From contig NZ_CP025119.1 in assembly GCF_002831685.1 (NCBI RefSeq), forward strand, positions 841,001-905,000: a stretch of 64,000 nt of DNA, written 5' to 3'. Shown piece after piece: positions 9,656-18,451 of this stretch (position 1 is its first letter; every line of letters starts with the position of its first letter). The stretch is from Polaribacter sp. ALD11 (GTDB taxonomy: Bacteria; Bacteroidota; Bacteroidia; Flavobacteriales; Flavobacteriaceae). A program made the position numbers and the translations under genes. Under the pieces are notes generated by a model. It saw nothing but the letters and a program-made list of their open reading frames with translations, was not told where the DNA came from and searched no databases.

Positions 9656-10558
9656 ATGAATAAATTATTTTTTAACAGCTTAATATTGCTATTAGCTATA
9701 TCAGTAAATGCTCAAAGTAAAAAAACTAAAGACCAAAATGCCATCAAGGAAATGTGTGGTTGTTTTGAAGTGACTTTTAATTTTGCTGAAACTTTTAATT
9801 ACAGTAAAGATTCTACTTACAAGGCTTCTAAAACTAAGATTGATAAAGGTTTAGAATGGGCTGGTTTGGTAGAAGATGAAAATAATAAAATTTCTATTCA
9901 GCATATATTACAAGTTGGTAATCCTGCAGACCCAATGATTATAAAGCATTGGAGACAAGATTGGATGTATCAAAACACTGATTTTTATACTTTTAATGGT
10001 GATAATAATTGGACATTCAACAGAAAGGATAAGAAAAGTGTTAAGAAACAATGGACTCAAAAAGTATATCAAGTAGATGACAGTCCGCGTTACGAAGGTT
10101 CTGGAACTTGGGTGCACGTAGATGGAAAAAGCTATTGGGAAAACGAAACGACTGCTCCTTTACCAAGAAGAGAATATACAAAAAGAAGCGATTACAATAT
10201 TACTTTGAGAGGAAACAGACATGAAATTACTAATTATGGTTGGGTTCATGACCAAGATAATAGCAAAGTGCAACGTAAACCAGGTAAAGAAGATTTAATA
10301 ATAGCAAAAGAGAAAGGATACAATACCTATGTTAAAGTTGATGATAATAGATGCAAGGCTTCAAAAGACTGGTGGGTTGCAAATAATAATAAATGGCAAA
10401 TAGTTAGAAATAAATGGGACGAAGTATACGGTAGAAACACAAATTTATCTTTAAACACTAAGGTAAACAACAAACCTTTATACAAACACTTATTTACGGA
10501 TACTGTTATTGAAGAGAAAGAATTAAACGATATTATTGAATCATTTGTAAAAAAATAA
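9656..10558 (+). CDS. DUF6607 family exported protein of a heme/iron locus
   Basis: The protein has 300 residues and a signal peptide ending SVNAQ. It resembles the DUF6607 family, which I remember from flavobacterial iron and heme loci; no biochemical function is known to me. It has a conserved-looking CGCFEV segment near residue 34 and is rich in Trp and Tyr (HWRQDWMYQN, GSGTWVHVDGKSYW, NYGWVHDQDN), which suggests a lipocalin-like or all-beta binding fold; that is inference. It opens a five-gene plus-strand operon (gaps 4-10 bp) divergent from the HmuY receptor genes. Confidence 0.8.
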   Translation: MNKLFFNSLILLLAISVNAQSKKTKDQNAIKEMCGCFEVTFNFAETFNYSKDSTYKASKTKIDKGLEWAGLVEDENNKISIQHILQVGNPADPMIIKHWRQDWMYQNTDFYTFNGDNNWTFNRKDKKSVKKQWTQKVYQVDDSPRYEGSGTWVHVDGKSYWENETTAPLPRREYTKRSDYNITLRGNRHEITNYGWVHDQDNSKVQRKPGKEDLIIAKEKGYNTYVKVDDNRCKASKDWWVANNNKWQIVRNKWDEVYGRNTNLSLNTKVNNKPLYKHLFTDTVIEEKELNDIIESFVKK

Positions 10559-10562
10559 AAAA

Positions 10563-12038
10563 ATGAATACATTAAAACAACTAGTAGTAGTTATTACTAT
10601 AATTTCTAGTATTTCTATTTCAGCTCAAAAAAAGAATATTTTTTTGGATGCTAAATTTTGGAAAACGAACCCCAGTATAGAAACTATAGATCAAAAAATT
10701 AATGAAGGAAATGATGTTTCTGCCTTAAGTAACAATGCTTTTGATGCTGTAGTTTATGCTATTTTGAACAAGACAGATAATAAAACCATAAAATATCTTT
10801 TATCTAAAGAAGGAAATGGCGTTAATAAAAAAACGCATGATGGGCGAACTTACATTTTCTGGGCCGCATACAAAGACAACATAGAAATAATGAAACATGT
10901 TTTTTCTAAAGGTGCGAAAACAACTGTAATTGATACACATGGAAATACATTTTTAAACTTTGCTGCTTCAGCAGGTCAATTAAATTTAGAACTCTATAAA
11001 TATAGTTTTGAAATTGGTGCAGATATTACCAAAGAGAAAAATCATGATGGAGCAAATGCTTTATTGTTGGTTGCTTCACATTTAGAAGATTTTAAACTCA
11101 TAAAGTATTTAATTACGAAAGGTGCTTCTTTAAATGATAAGGATACCAACGGAAATGGGCTTTTCGAATATGCTGCAAAAGGAGGGAACACAAAATTCTT
11201 AAAAACTCTTTTAGAAAAAGGAGTTAATAAAGGAGACAATGCAATGCTATTTGCAAGTCAGGGTTCTAGAAACAATAAAAACACACTTGAAACATATCAA
11301 TTTTTAGAGAAAAATGGTGTAAACCCTAATGTAGTTGACCATAAAAACAGGAATCCGCTTCATTTTATTGCAAGAAGTAGTAAAGATATTTCTGTTTTTA
11401 AATACTTTATTGAAAAAGATGTAGCTGTTAATTTACAAGATGAAGATGGAAATTCTCCATTTATGAATGCTGCAAATAACAATTCTTTAGAAGTTGTTCA
11501 ATTTTTATCTAAAAATGTAAAAAACATTAATCTAAAAAATAATGATGGGCTTTCTGCTTTAGCTATGGCTGTAAACAGGAATTCGATTGATGTTGTTCAG
11601 TTTTTATTAGAAAAAAATGCTGATATTAATACAGTAGATAAAGATGGTAATACGCTTTCATATTATTTAATAAACAGTTTTAGAGCGAGTAAACCAGCAA
11701 TTTTTGAATCAAAATTAAACGTTTTAGAGAAAAATGGATTGGTTATTAATCAGCTTCAAAATTCTGAAAACACATTATTACATATTGCTGCTGAAAGAAA
11801 TAATTTACCCTTATTAAAAAGGTTAGCAGCTTTTAAAATTGATGTAAATGCTATAAATAAAGAAGATTTATCTGCTTTACAAATAGCAGTTATGAAAGCT
11901 AAAGACAACAAGATTATTAAATATTTGTTAAGTATTCGAGCAGATAAAAATGTAAAAACAACATTTGGCGAATCTATTTATGATTTAGCTTCAGAAAATG
12001 AATTGTTAAGAAAACACAACATTAACTTTTTAAAATAA
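10563..12038 (+). CDS. Exported ankyrin-repeat protein
   Basis: This 491-residue protein has a signal peptide ending SISISAQ, so it acts in the periplasm or at the surface. Ankyrin repeats of about 33 residues fill residues 60 to 490, with recurring forms such as DGRTYIFWAAYKDNIEIMKH, NPLHFIARSS and DGLSALAMAVNRNSIDVV followed by FLLEKNADIN. Ankyrin arrays bind protein partners. Its place in the heme/iron operon, 4 bp after the DUF6607 gene, suggests it contacts another operon product, but the partner is unknown. No catalytic domain is visible. Confidence 0.9.
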   Translation: MNTLKQLVVVITIISSISISAQKKNIFLDAKFWKTNPSIETIDQKINEGNDVSALSNNAFDAVVYAILNKTDNKTIKYLLSKEGNGVNKKTHDGRTYIFWAAYKDNIEIMKHVFSKGAKTTVIDTHGNTFLNFAASAGQLNLELYKYSFEIGADITKEKNHDGANALLLVASHLEDFKLIKYLITKGASLNDKDTNGNGLFEYAAKGGNTKFLKTLLEKGVNKGDNAMLFASQGSRNNKNTLETYQFLEKNGVNPNVVDHKNRNPLHFIARSSKDISVFKYFIEKDVAVNLQDEDGNSPFMNAANNNSLEVVQFLSKNVKNINLKNNDGLSALAMAVNRNSIDVVQFLLEKNADINTVDKDGNTLSYYLINSFRASKPAIFESKLNVLEKNGLVINQLQNSENTLLHIAAERNNLPLLKRLAAFKIDVNAINKEDLSALQIAVMKAKDNKIIKYLLSIRADKNVKTTFGESIYDLASENELLRKHNINFLK

Positions 12039-12047
12039 AATTCGAAC

Positions 12048-12548
12048 ATGAAAACTAAAAAACTCTTACTTATAATTCCTGCTTTCTTATTGGTGATAAC
12101 TGCTTTATTCAGTTTTAAAAAATATAGCGAAAGTTCTCCTTATAAATGTATGATTCAGATGAAGAATTACACCGGAGAAGGTGCCTATATTGTAATTTCT
12201 TTATTAAACCCAAAAGGCGAATATGAAGAAACCTTGTATGTGCAAGGAGATGATAACGAATGGTATTTTGATATTACAGAATGGTGGAATTTTCAAGGTA
12301 AAAAAAGAGCAGATATCGATGCTATTACGGGAGCAACAATTAGTGGTGGCCAACGCACAATTAGTGTTATTAGAATTGACGATGATAAATTAGATAAAGG
12401 GTATAAAATTCGTTTTGAAACAGCGGTAGAAGATCAAAAATATCATAAAGATGATGTCGAATTTGATTTGACAGCAGAAAATTTAAAATCTAAAATTGAA
12501 GGAAAAGGGTTTATCCGATACATAAGGATGATGCCAAATAAAAAATAA
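12048..12548 (+). CDS. DUF2271 domain protein
   Basis: This 166-residue protein begins with a hydrophobic segment (residues 4-24) that acts as a signal peptide or anchor. The remainder resembles DUF2271 (YIVISLLNPKGEYEETLYVQ, then WYFDITEWW, then DAITGATISGG). The DAITGAT stretch recalls the flavin-attachment-type motif D[AG]xTGAT; whether flavin is bound is inference. It sits between the ankyrin gene and the PepSY reductase gene with gaps of 9 and 4 bp, so it is probably an electron-transfer or structural partner of the membrane reductase. Confidence 0.8.
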   Translation: MKTKKLLLIIPAFLLVITALFSFKKYSESSPYKCMIQMKNYTGEGAYIVISLLNPKGEYEETLYVQGDDNEWYFDITEWWNFQGKKRADIDAITGATISGGQRTISVIRIDDDKLDKGYKIRFETAVEDQKYHKDDVEFDLTAENLKSKIEGKGFIRYIRMMPNKK

Positions 12549-12552
12549 TATA

Positions 12553-14751
12553 ATGACAATTTCTATTTGGAGATATAGCCACTTAACCCTGGCTATATCT
12601 TCTTCCTTATTTATTCTAATTGCCGCAATAACAGGCATCGTTTTAGCTTTTGAACCTATTTCAGATAAGTTACATTCTTTTGATACGATAAATCTAAATG
12701 ATGTTTCTATTTCTGAAACAGTTACTGTGTTACAACAAAAATATGATGAAGTACTAACAATCGAAATAGATGAAAATGATTTTGTTTCAGCAGATGTTAT
12801 TACTCTAGAGGGAGAAAGTCAAACTTTTTACATCAACCCAAAAACAGGAGACAAAATTGGAGAGATCATAGAAAAGAAGCCAATTTTCGAATTTGCCACA
12901 AACTTGCATCGATCTTTATTTTTAAAATCTACAGGAAGGTTTATTATTGGTTTTGTTTCCTTATTATTACTCTTAATAGCTGTTACTGGCGTACTTTTAA
13001 TAGCAAAAAGACAAGGTGGGTTTTCTAAGTTCTTCTCTAAAATTGTGAAAGAAGATTTTAATCAATATTATCATATCATTATTGGTAGATATGCGTTAAT
13101 TCCAATTATAATTATTACCATAACAGGCGTTTATTTGTCTTTAGAAAAGTTCTCTTTATTACCAAAAGAGACTGCAACTCACCAAAATATTGAACAAAAA
13201 AATGTAATCTCAAAAATTAATGTAGCAGATTTTAAAGTTTTTAAAGAGACCAGTTTATCGGATGTCGAAAAAATAGAATTTCCATTTTCTACTGATGAAG
13301 AAGATTATTTTTTCGCAAAATTTACTGATAAAGAAATAGCAATTCATCAGTTTACAGGGCAAATTGTGAGTCAGAAAAAACAGTCTTTAGCTTCTCTTGG
13401 CTCTTATTACAGTTTAATCTTGCATACAGGAAAAGGATCTATTATCTGGTCTTTGATTTTATTATTAGCCTGTTTTGCCATCTTATTTTTTATCTTTTCA
13501 GGCTTTTCTATGACACTAAAAAGAAAGAAAGCAACAACACTCATTAAAAATAAGTTTAATAAAGACAAAGCTGAATATATTATTCTAGTTGGTTCTGAAA
13601 CAGGTAGTACATTTAATTTTGCAACTATATTTTACAAGGCTTTACTTGCTATTGGTAAAACCGCTTATATAACACAGTTAAATGAATACACAACTTATAA
13701 CAAAGCTAAAAATATTGTTATTTTTACAGCTACTTATGGCGAAGGAGAAGCCCCAGTAAATGCGACTAAATTTCTTAAAAAAATTAATAAAATACCGCAA
13801 AACAACATTTTGAAATTCTCTGTTGTTGGTTTTGGATCTACAGACTATAAAGAATTTTGCAAATATGCCATTTTGGTTCAAGCTCATTTGCAGTTACACG
13901 AAAATTTTATACCAATTTCACCCGTTTTTAAGATAAACAATCAATCTTTTTCTGAGTTTAATAATTGGACAAAAGAATGGAGTACATTTAATAAAATAGC
14001 ACTTAAAATAGAAAAAGAAAGCCTCCTTGTATCAGAAAAAAATGAACAGGTTTTTACTGTTTTAAATAAAACGGAAGTGAATATTGATGACACCTTTTTA
14101 ATTCAATTAAAACCAAATAATAAAACAACGTTTGTTTCTGGAGATTTACTTTCTATCACTCCAAAAGATGAAACTAGGAGCCGTTTATATTCTGTAGGAA
14201 AAACAGATAATACTCTTCTTTTAAGTATTAAAAAACATGAATTTGGTCTTTGTTCTACTTATTTTAATAGTTTAAATACAAATGATGAAATTGTAGCTAA
14301 GATTCAAACTAATGAGAAGTTTCATTTTCCTAAAAAAACAAAAGAGGTTATTTTAATTGCCAATGGAACAGGAATAGCTCCCTTTTTAGGCATGATACAT
14401 AAAAAAAGTTCAAAAACAAAAATTCATTTATTCTGGGGTGCAAGAACAAAAAAATCTTTCGAAATCTATAAAGATACTATTGAAAAAGCAATTGAGAACA
14501 AATCTCTAACCACATTTTGTACTGCATATTCACAAGAACAAAAAGAAAAGATTTATGTGCAGGATATCATACTAAATCATCCAAAATTAATTGCAAAGAC
14601 TTTAGATAAGGGAAATTGTATTATGATTTGTGGTTCTATACATATGCAAAAAGGTGTCTTAAAGTCTTTGGAAGAAATAACAATTTCCTACTTAAAAACT
14701 CCTTTAGAAAAGTTTGAGAAAAATAATCAAATAAAAACCGATTGTTACTAA
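12553..14751 (+). CDS. PepSY membrane protein fused to a flavodoxin/FAD/NAD(P)H reductase
   Basis: This 732-residue protein has an N-terminal PepSY-type membrane part with transmembrane helices near residues 10-30, 130-150, 178-197 and 295-320. The cytoplasmic half follows: a flavodoxin domain from about 340 (GSETGSTFNFA, then FTATYGEGEAPVNA), an FAD-binding segment with RSRLYSVG near 540, and an NAD(P)H-binding end with ANGTGIAPFLG and HLFWGART. The order matches PepSY-flavoprotein reductases linked to iron uptake. It likely moves electrons from NAD(P)H across the inner membrane to reduce ferric iron, heme or a siderophore in the periplasm. The natural substrate is inferred from the operon only. 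Confidence 0.88.
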   Translation: MTISIWRYSHLTLAISSSLFILIAAITGIVLAFEPISDKLHSFDTINLNDVSISETVTVLQQKYDEVLTIEIDENDFVSADVITLEGESQTFYINPKTGDKIGEIIEKKPIFEFATNLHRSLFLKSTGRFIIGFVSLLLLLIAVTGVLLIAKRQGGFSKFFSKIVKEDFNQYYHIIIGRYALIPIIIITITGVYLSLEKFSLLPKETATHQNIEQKNVISKINVADFKVFKETSLSDVEKIEFPFSTDEEDYFFAKFTDKEIAIHQFTGQIVSQKKQSLASLGSYYSLILHTGKGSIIWSLILLLACFAILFFIFSGFSMTLKRKKATTLIKNKFNKDKAEYIILVGSETGSTFNFATIFYKALLAIGKTAYITQLNEYTTYNKAKNIVIFTATYGEGEAPVNATKFLKKINKIPQNNILKFSVVGFGSTDYKEFCKYAILVQAHLQLHENFIPISPVFKINNQSFSEFNNWTKEWSTFNKIALKIEKESLLVSEKNEQVFTVLNKTEVNIDDTFLIQLKPNNKTTFVSGDLLSITPKDETRSRLYSVGKTDNTLLLSIKKHEFGLCSTYFNSLNTNDEIVAKIQTNEKFHFPKKTKEVILIANGTGIAPFLGMIHKKSSKTKIHLFWGARTKKSFEIYKDTIEKAIENKSLTTFCTAYSQEQKEKIYVQDIILNHPKLIAKTLDKGNCIMICGSIHMQKGVLKSLEEITISYLKTPLEKFEKNNQIKTDCY

Positions 14752-14761
14752 AATAAAAAAA

Positions 14762-15115
14762 ATGTGTCATAAAACAACTATTATATCAAGAGTTAAAAGT
14801 GGAGAATTGTCTTTTTGTAAAGGTTGTGAAACTTACAGTTTAACATTTAATAATGTCTTTTTTCAATTTGAATTAGAAGAATTAATTCAGTTTAAAAAAT
14901 ACATATCTAAAGTAGATACAGAATATTGGTTAACACATTATGCAAACACAACTCAAAAAAGAAAAATACCCATACAAACATATCATCAAAATTTAATTTT
15001 GCTTTTTAATGTCTATGAATTTGAAGAACTAAAAGTGCTTTTAAAAATTAAAAACATTTTTAAAAAAGAAGTTTTATCTCCAGAAGATGTAGATTATACG
15101 TTAATTTTGAATTAG
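14762..15115 (+). CDS. DUF6686 family small protein, last gene of the heme/iron operon
   Basis: This 117-residue cytoplasmic protein has no signal peptide or membrane helix. It has Cys2-His3 at the very start and a CKGC pair at about residues 20-23, a possible metal- or heme-binding cluster. The following segment (YSLTFNNVFFQFELEE) fits what I recall of DUF6686, a family found beside iron genes in flavobacteria. Function is unknown. It starts 10 bp after the reductase gene and closes the operon. Confidence 0.75.
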   Translation: MCHKTTIISRVKSGELSFCKGCETYSLTFNNVFFQFELEELIQFKKYISKVDTEYWLTHYANTTQKRKIPIQTYHQNLILLFNVYEFEELKVLLKIKNIFKKEVLSPEDVDYTLILN

Positions 15116-15121
15116 TTTTTT

Positions 15122-15152
15122 CGAATTCTAATTCATAGTGTACGAATTCTAA
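15122..15152 (+). promoter_or_regulatory. Pair of 10-bp direct repeats, 21-bp period, upstream of a lipoprotein gene
   Basis: CGAATTCTAA occurs at 15122-15131 and, identical, at 15143-15152. The 21-bp period and the about 31-bp distance from the near copy to the -7 element match the geometry at 2408-2438, although the repeat sequence differs. A LytTR response regulator is encoded 4 kb downstream (19299-20048), making it the obvious candidate to bind here. Binding is inferred. Confidence 0.6.
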
Positions 15153-15182
15153 AACAACTAAAATTTAATACTACTTCCCTAC

Positions 15183-15190
15183 TACTTTTA
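15183..15190 (+). promoter_or_regulatory. -7-like element of the lipoprotein gene
   Basis: TACTTTTA differs from TANNTTTG only at the last base and lies 31 bp upstream of the ATG at 15222. No TTG is present at the -33 position. A weak promoter preceded by paired repeats fits an activator-dependent gene. Confidence 0.45.
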
Positions 15191-15221
15191 CAGTGTATTA
15201 ACATTTAAAAAAGTAGAAATC

Positions 15222-16313
15222 ATGAAAACATTCTTAAAAAAATCAGTATTTGTAACCGCAGCATTCTTAGCAACAAGTGCTTTTATTAGTTGCGATTCAT
15301 CAGTATCAAAAGAAGGGAACCAAAATCAAATTATTGCAGATAATAGCATTCCTATTTCCAAAGAAAATATAGAAATAATCTATCAGAAGCCAATTGTTTT
15401 TATTGCAGGTTTCGACAAAGGAAATGAAACTTTTTATTCGAAAGCAAGAACCTATTTTCAAGAAAAAGGTTTAAAAGTAATTGATGGTCAGTATTCTTTA
15501 GAAGAAATAATTGTTTGGCTAAATAAAAATGGAAATCAGCATCCGTTTAGCGATATTCATATTGTAAATAAGAGCAACCCTTATAAAGGTATGAATTTAG
15601 AAACGGTAGTTAGAGGAGACAAAATTACTGCAGAAACCCTAAGAAAAACCATTACACAAGGTACTTTGCCTAAGTTAAAAAATGTGGTAAATGGTAACTC
15701 TAAAATTGTATTTCACGCCTCTGGTTTGGTAGAAAACAAAGCGCTTTTAAAAACTTTAAAAGATGCATTTCATTCAGCAGAAAACCCTAAAGTTGTTGCT
15801 TCTCCATATCATACCATATTTGGCGGAAAATTTTCGGACCATTATTTAGCACAACCTTATTATGTTTTTTATCCAACAGCATATTCTCCAGGAAAAATGG
15901 ATTTATCGAAAGAAATTGCAAAGAAATATCCGGAAGAAAAGGGCATCGATTGGTATGACGCATTAAATAATGAAGAAGAAAGATATGTTGGTGAAGCGTA
16001 CACAACGCAATTTACAATACCAATTAAATGGGAATTTGATTACTTTAATTCGGATAATGAAATGCCAAAATTTACAATTGTAGAAGATGTTATGGATTGG
16101 ATTGAGTCTCGAGACGAGTTGCTTTCTGAATTAAAAGAATACAACATTTCTGTAGAAAAATTTAGATGGAATTGGTCTGTAAAAGGAAGCAAATTAGTAA
16201 TTAGAGGAAGAACAACGGGTTTGTGTGTTTTGAAGCCATTAATTAAACCGTACGGAGATTTAAAACACGTAGAACCAGATACAAGTAATAAACGTTTATA
16301 TGCGTTAAAGTAA
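15222..16313 (+). CDS. Unrecognised lipoprotein beside a LytTR system
   Basis: I do not recognise this 363-residue protein. It has a lipoprotein signal peptide with lipobox FISC (Cys near residue 24) and a low-complexity linker to about 55. An alternating hydrophobic/charged part follows (KPIVFIAGFDKGNETFY, then KIVFHASGLVENKALLKTL), which looks like an alpha/beta fold. The C-terminal third is rich in Trp, Tyr and acidic residues. No catalytic motif is evident. It stands alone between the iron operon and the sensor-kinase genes, and its promoter carries the direct-repeat pair, so it may be an output of that LytTR system; that is inference. Confidence 0.85.
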   Translation: MKTFLKKSVFVTAAFLATSAFISCDSSVSKEGNQNQIIADNSIPISKENIEIIYQKPIVFIAGFDKGNETFYSKARTYFQEKGLKVIDGQYSLEEIIVWLNKNGNQHPFSDIHIVNKSNPYKGMNLETVVRGDKITAETLRKTITQGTLPKLKNVVNGNSKIVFHASGLVENKALLKTLKDAFHSAENPKVVASPYHTIFGGKFSDHYLAQPYYVFYPTAYSPGKMDLSKEIAKKYPEEKGIDWYDALNNEEERYVGEAYTTQFTIPIKWEFDYFNSDNEMPKFTIVEDVMDWIESRDELLSELKEYNISVEKFRWNWSVKGSKLVIRGRTTGLCVLKPLIKPYGDLKHVEPDTSNKRLYALK

Positions 16314-16338
16314 TTTGAAATGGAAATTGTAGGTTGAT

Positions 16339-16379
16339 AAACGTCATTACACAGCATTAAAAATGGTGTAATGACGTTT
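16339..16379 (+). terminator. Long perfect hairpin between lipoprotein and kinase genes
   Basis: A 14-bp perfect stem (16339-16352 with 16366-16379) encloses a 13-base loop and ends in a short run of T. It lies 25 bp after the lipoprotein stop, so it may work as its terminator. The arm contains CGTCATTAC, the terminal sequence of palindromic repeats seen elsewhere in this window (27245, 26071), so it is perhaps a repeat remnant reused as a terminator. Confidence 0.6.
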
Positions 16380-16386
16380 TAATTAG

Positions 16387-16394
16387 TAAGTTTG
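16387..16394 (+). promoter_or_regulatory. -7 element just before the sensor kinase gene
   Basis: TAAGTTTG matches TANNTTTG but ends only 5 bases before the ATG at 16400. If used, transcription would begin at or near the start codon. No TTG lies at the expected -33 position, which falls inside the preceding hairpin. Confidence 0.35.
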
Positions 16395-16399
16395 TGTAT

Positions 16400-18445
16400 A
16401 TGAAAATCTTTCTCAAAAATTTATCTTCAATAAGTCATTCGGAAGGAAGAGTAACGAAGAATCTAATTTTAATTTTTTCTTTTTTTCTGATAAACATTCT
16501 TCATGCTCAAGAAAGTAGTTTTGAAGAAGTAGCGGCTTTTAAAGAATTTAAAAACCATACAATTAAAGAAATAACACAAGATACATTTAATAATATTTGG
16601 TTAGCAACGAACAAAGGTTTATTAAAGTTTGATGGAGTTTCAATAAAGGAATACGATTTTAAAATAGGAGAATCTTCACAAAAAATAAATACAATTTTCT
16701 CTAAAAATGATTCCCTTTTTATTGGAAAAAACAAGAAATTACATTTAAAAACGCGCAAGCAACTTTTAACTTTTGAGGCAAAAGGAGTTCATAAAATTTT
16801 TAATCATAACAACAAGTATTTCATTGGTTCTAACCAAGGGATTTTGCATTTTAATAAAAATTTTTTACAACCTTTAAAGACAACTTATAATCTAGATTTC
16901 TCTATTATAAACGATATTATTTTCTACAAAGGAAAGTTTATTATTGCTTCAAATAGCGGCCTTTGGGCTTTATCAGATTTGTTTCAACCTAAAAAAATAG
17001 ATTTAATTCATAAAGGGAATTATTCCTCTTTATTACAAATTGATAACAAACTATTTGTTGTAAAAAACAATTTAAAAATTCAAGAGCTAAATGATGAAAA
17101 TGAACTTATAGAAAAGTATTCTAAAAGTGAAATTTCGAGTATTTCAACCATTAATAATAAAATATATGTTGTTTCTAAAAAAGACGGTATTGATGTTTTA
17201 AATCCGACTACTTTTATTTTTGAAAAAAGAATCAATAAATACAATAGCAACTTAAATTCTAATGCTATAAAAGCGGTATTTGAAGATAGAGAAAAGAATA
17301 TTTTTATAGCAACAGAAAATCAGTTATATATAAAAAAGACTACTTCTATTTTAGGAAGCCCAAACTTAGAAATTTCAGATATAATTGTAAATTACATTTC
17401 TATAGATTCTATAAATGTGAATTCTTACAACCATGTTTTAAAGTTAAAACCAAGTCAAAATAACATTTCTTTTGTATTGCAAAGTGTTTCTATTAGCAAT
17501 ACCAAAAATATCGAATTTAGATATAAATTAAAAAAAGCCTTTTCTCCTTGGAACATGAGCAATCAAGTGAATTTTGCTAGTTTAGAACCTGGTAAATATC
17601 ATTTTATTATTGAATCTCGATTTAAAAATAGTACAAAAATAAACTCTAAAACTTTTTCATTTTTCATAGAGACGCCCATTTACAAAAAGGTTTGGTTTCT
17701 AATTTTGTGTGGCGTTGTTTTTTGCTTGCTTTTAGCAGGAATTATTGAAGTTTATATTAGAAGTATCCACAAGAAAAATCAACAAAAAGTAGCGGCTTTA
17801 AAGTTAGAAAATCATTTGTTATCTTTAGAACAAAAGGCGTTACAGCTACAAATGAATCCACATTTTATTTTTAATGTTTTAAACGGAATAAAAGCATTGG
17901 GAAATTCAGAAGACAAACAAGAGTTAAATAAAACAATCTCTCAGTTTTCGATACTTTTAAGAAGTGTTTTAAACAATTCTAGATTGGAAGAAATTAGTTT
18001 AAAAGAAGAAATTGAAACCTTAGAAAACTACTTAAATCTAGAACAAAAAATGAGTTCAAAAAAGTTTAATTTTTCTATTGAAACCAATCTAAATAATATT
18101 GATGCCGAAGAAATTTTGATTCCACCAATGTTATTACAACCTTTTATAGAAAATGCAATAAAACATGGAATTTCTAAAACGACTTCCGAAGGAGTTATTA
18201 GAATTCATTTCACCGTAAAACATCGTTTTTTAGAATGTTCTATACTAGATAATGGTATTGGAATTTATCAATCTCAAAAAAGAAATATAAATAAAAACCA
18301 TGCATCTGTTGCTTTAAAGGTAACCAAAGAAAGAATTGAGAATTTATCAAAATATAGTGCTTTTTCTGTGGAAGAAATTAAGAAAGAAAACACAATTTCC
18401 GGAACTAAAGTTTGGTTTAAAGTTCCTCTAAAAACTGATTATTAA
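16400..18445 (+). CDS. LytS-type sensor histidine kinase with Y_Y_Y domain
   Basis: This protein of about 681 residues has a signal peptide or anchor ending ILHAQ and a periplasmic beta-propeller-like region with at least one two-component-regulator propeller motif (ITQDTFNNIWLATNKGLLKF). It continues with a Y_Y_Y-like domain, one transmembrane helix near 430-453, a His_kinase domain of the LytS/YehU class (LQMNPHFIFNVLNGIKAL, phospho-His near 487) and an ATPase with ENAIKHG and DNGIGI. It should phosphorylate the LytTR regulator encoded at 19299. I use the ATG at 16400 rather than the GTG at 16394. Residues about 12-22 are encoded by what looks like a decayed intergenic repeat. Confidence 0.92.
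   Translation: MKIFLKNLSSISHSEGRVTKNLILIFSFFLINILHAQESSFEEVAAFKEFKNHTIKEITQDTFNNIWLATNKGLLKFDGVSIKEYDFKIGESSQKINTIFSKNDSLFIGKNKKLHLKTRKQLLTFEAKGVHKIFNHNNKYFIGSNQGILHFNKNFLQPLKTTYNLDFSIINDIIFYKGKFIIASNSGLWALSDLFQPKKIDLIHKGNYSSLLQIDNKLFVVKNNLKIQELNDENELIEKYSKSEISSISTINNKIYVVSKKDGIDVLNPTTFIFEKRINKYNSNLNSNAIKAVFEDREKNIFIATENQLYIKKTTSILGSPNLEISDIIVNYISIDSINVNSYNHVLKLKPSQNNISFVLQSVSISNTKNIEFRYKLKKAFSPWNMSNQVNFASLEPGKYHFIIESRFKNSTKINSKTFSFFIETPIYKKVWFLILCGVVFCLLLAGIIEVYIRSIHKKNQQKVAALKLENHLLSLEQKALQLQMNPHFIFNVLNGIKALGNSEDKQELNKTISQFSILLRSVLNNSRLEEISLKEEIETLENYLNLEQKMSSKKFNFSIETNLNNIDAEEILIPPMLLQPFIENAIKHGISKTTSEGVIRIHFTVKHRFLECSILDNGIGIYQSQKRNINKNHASVALKVTKERIENLSKYSAFSVEEIKKENTISGTKVWFKVPLKTDY
16434..16464 (+). 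repeat. Fragment of an intergenic palindromic repeat inside the kinase start region
   Basis: The segment GTCATTCGGAAGGAAGAG followed by TAACGAAGAATCT closely parallels 27247-27276 (GTTATTACGAGGAAGTATG, ACGAAGTAATCT). It is read as coding sequence immediately ahead of the hydrophobic core of the kinase signal peptide. Confidence 0.5.
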
Positions 18446-18451
18446 AAAACC

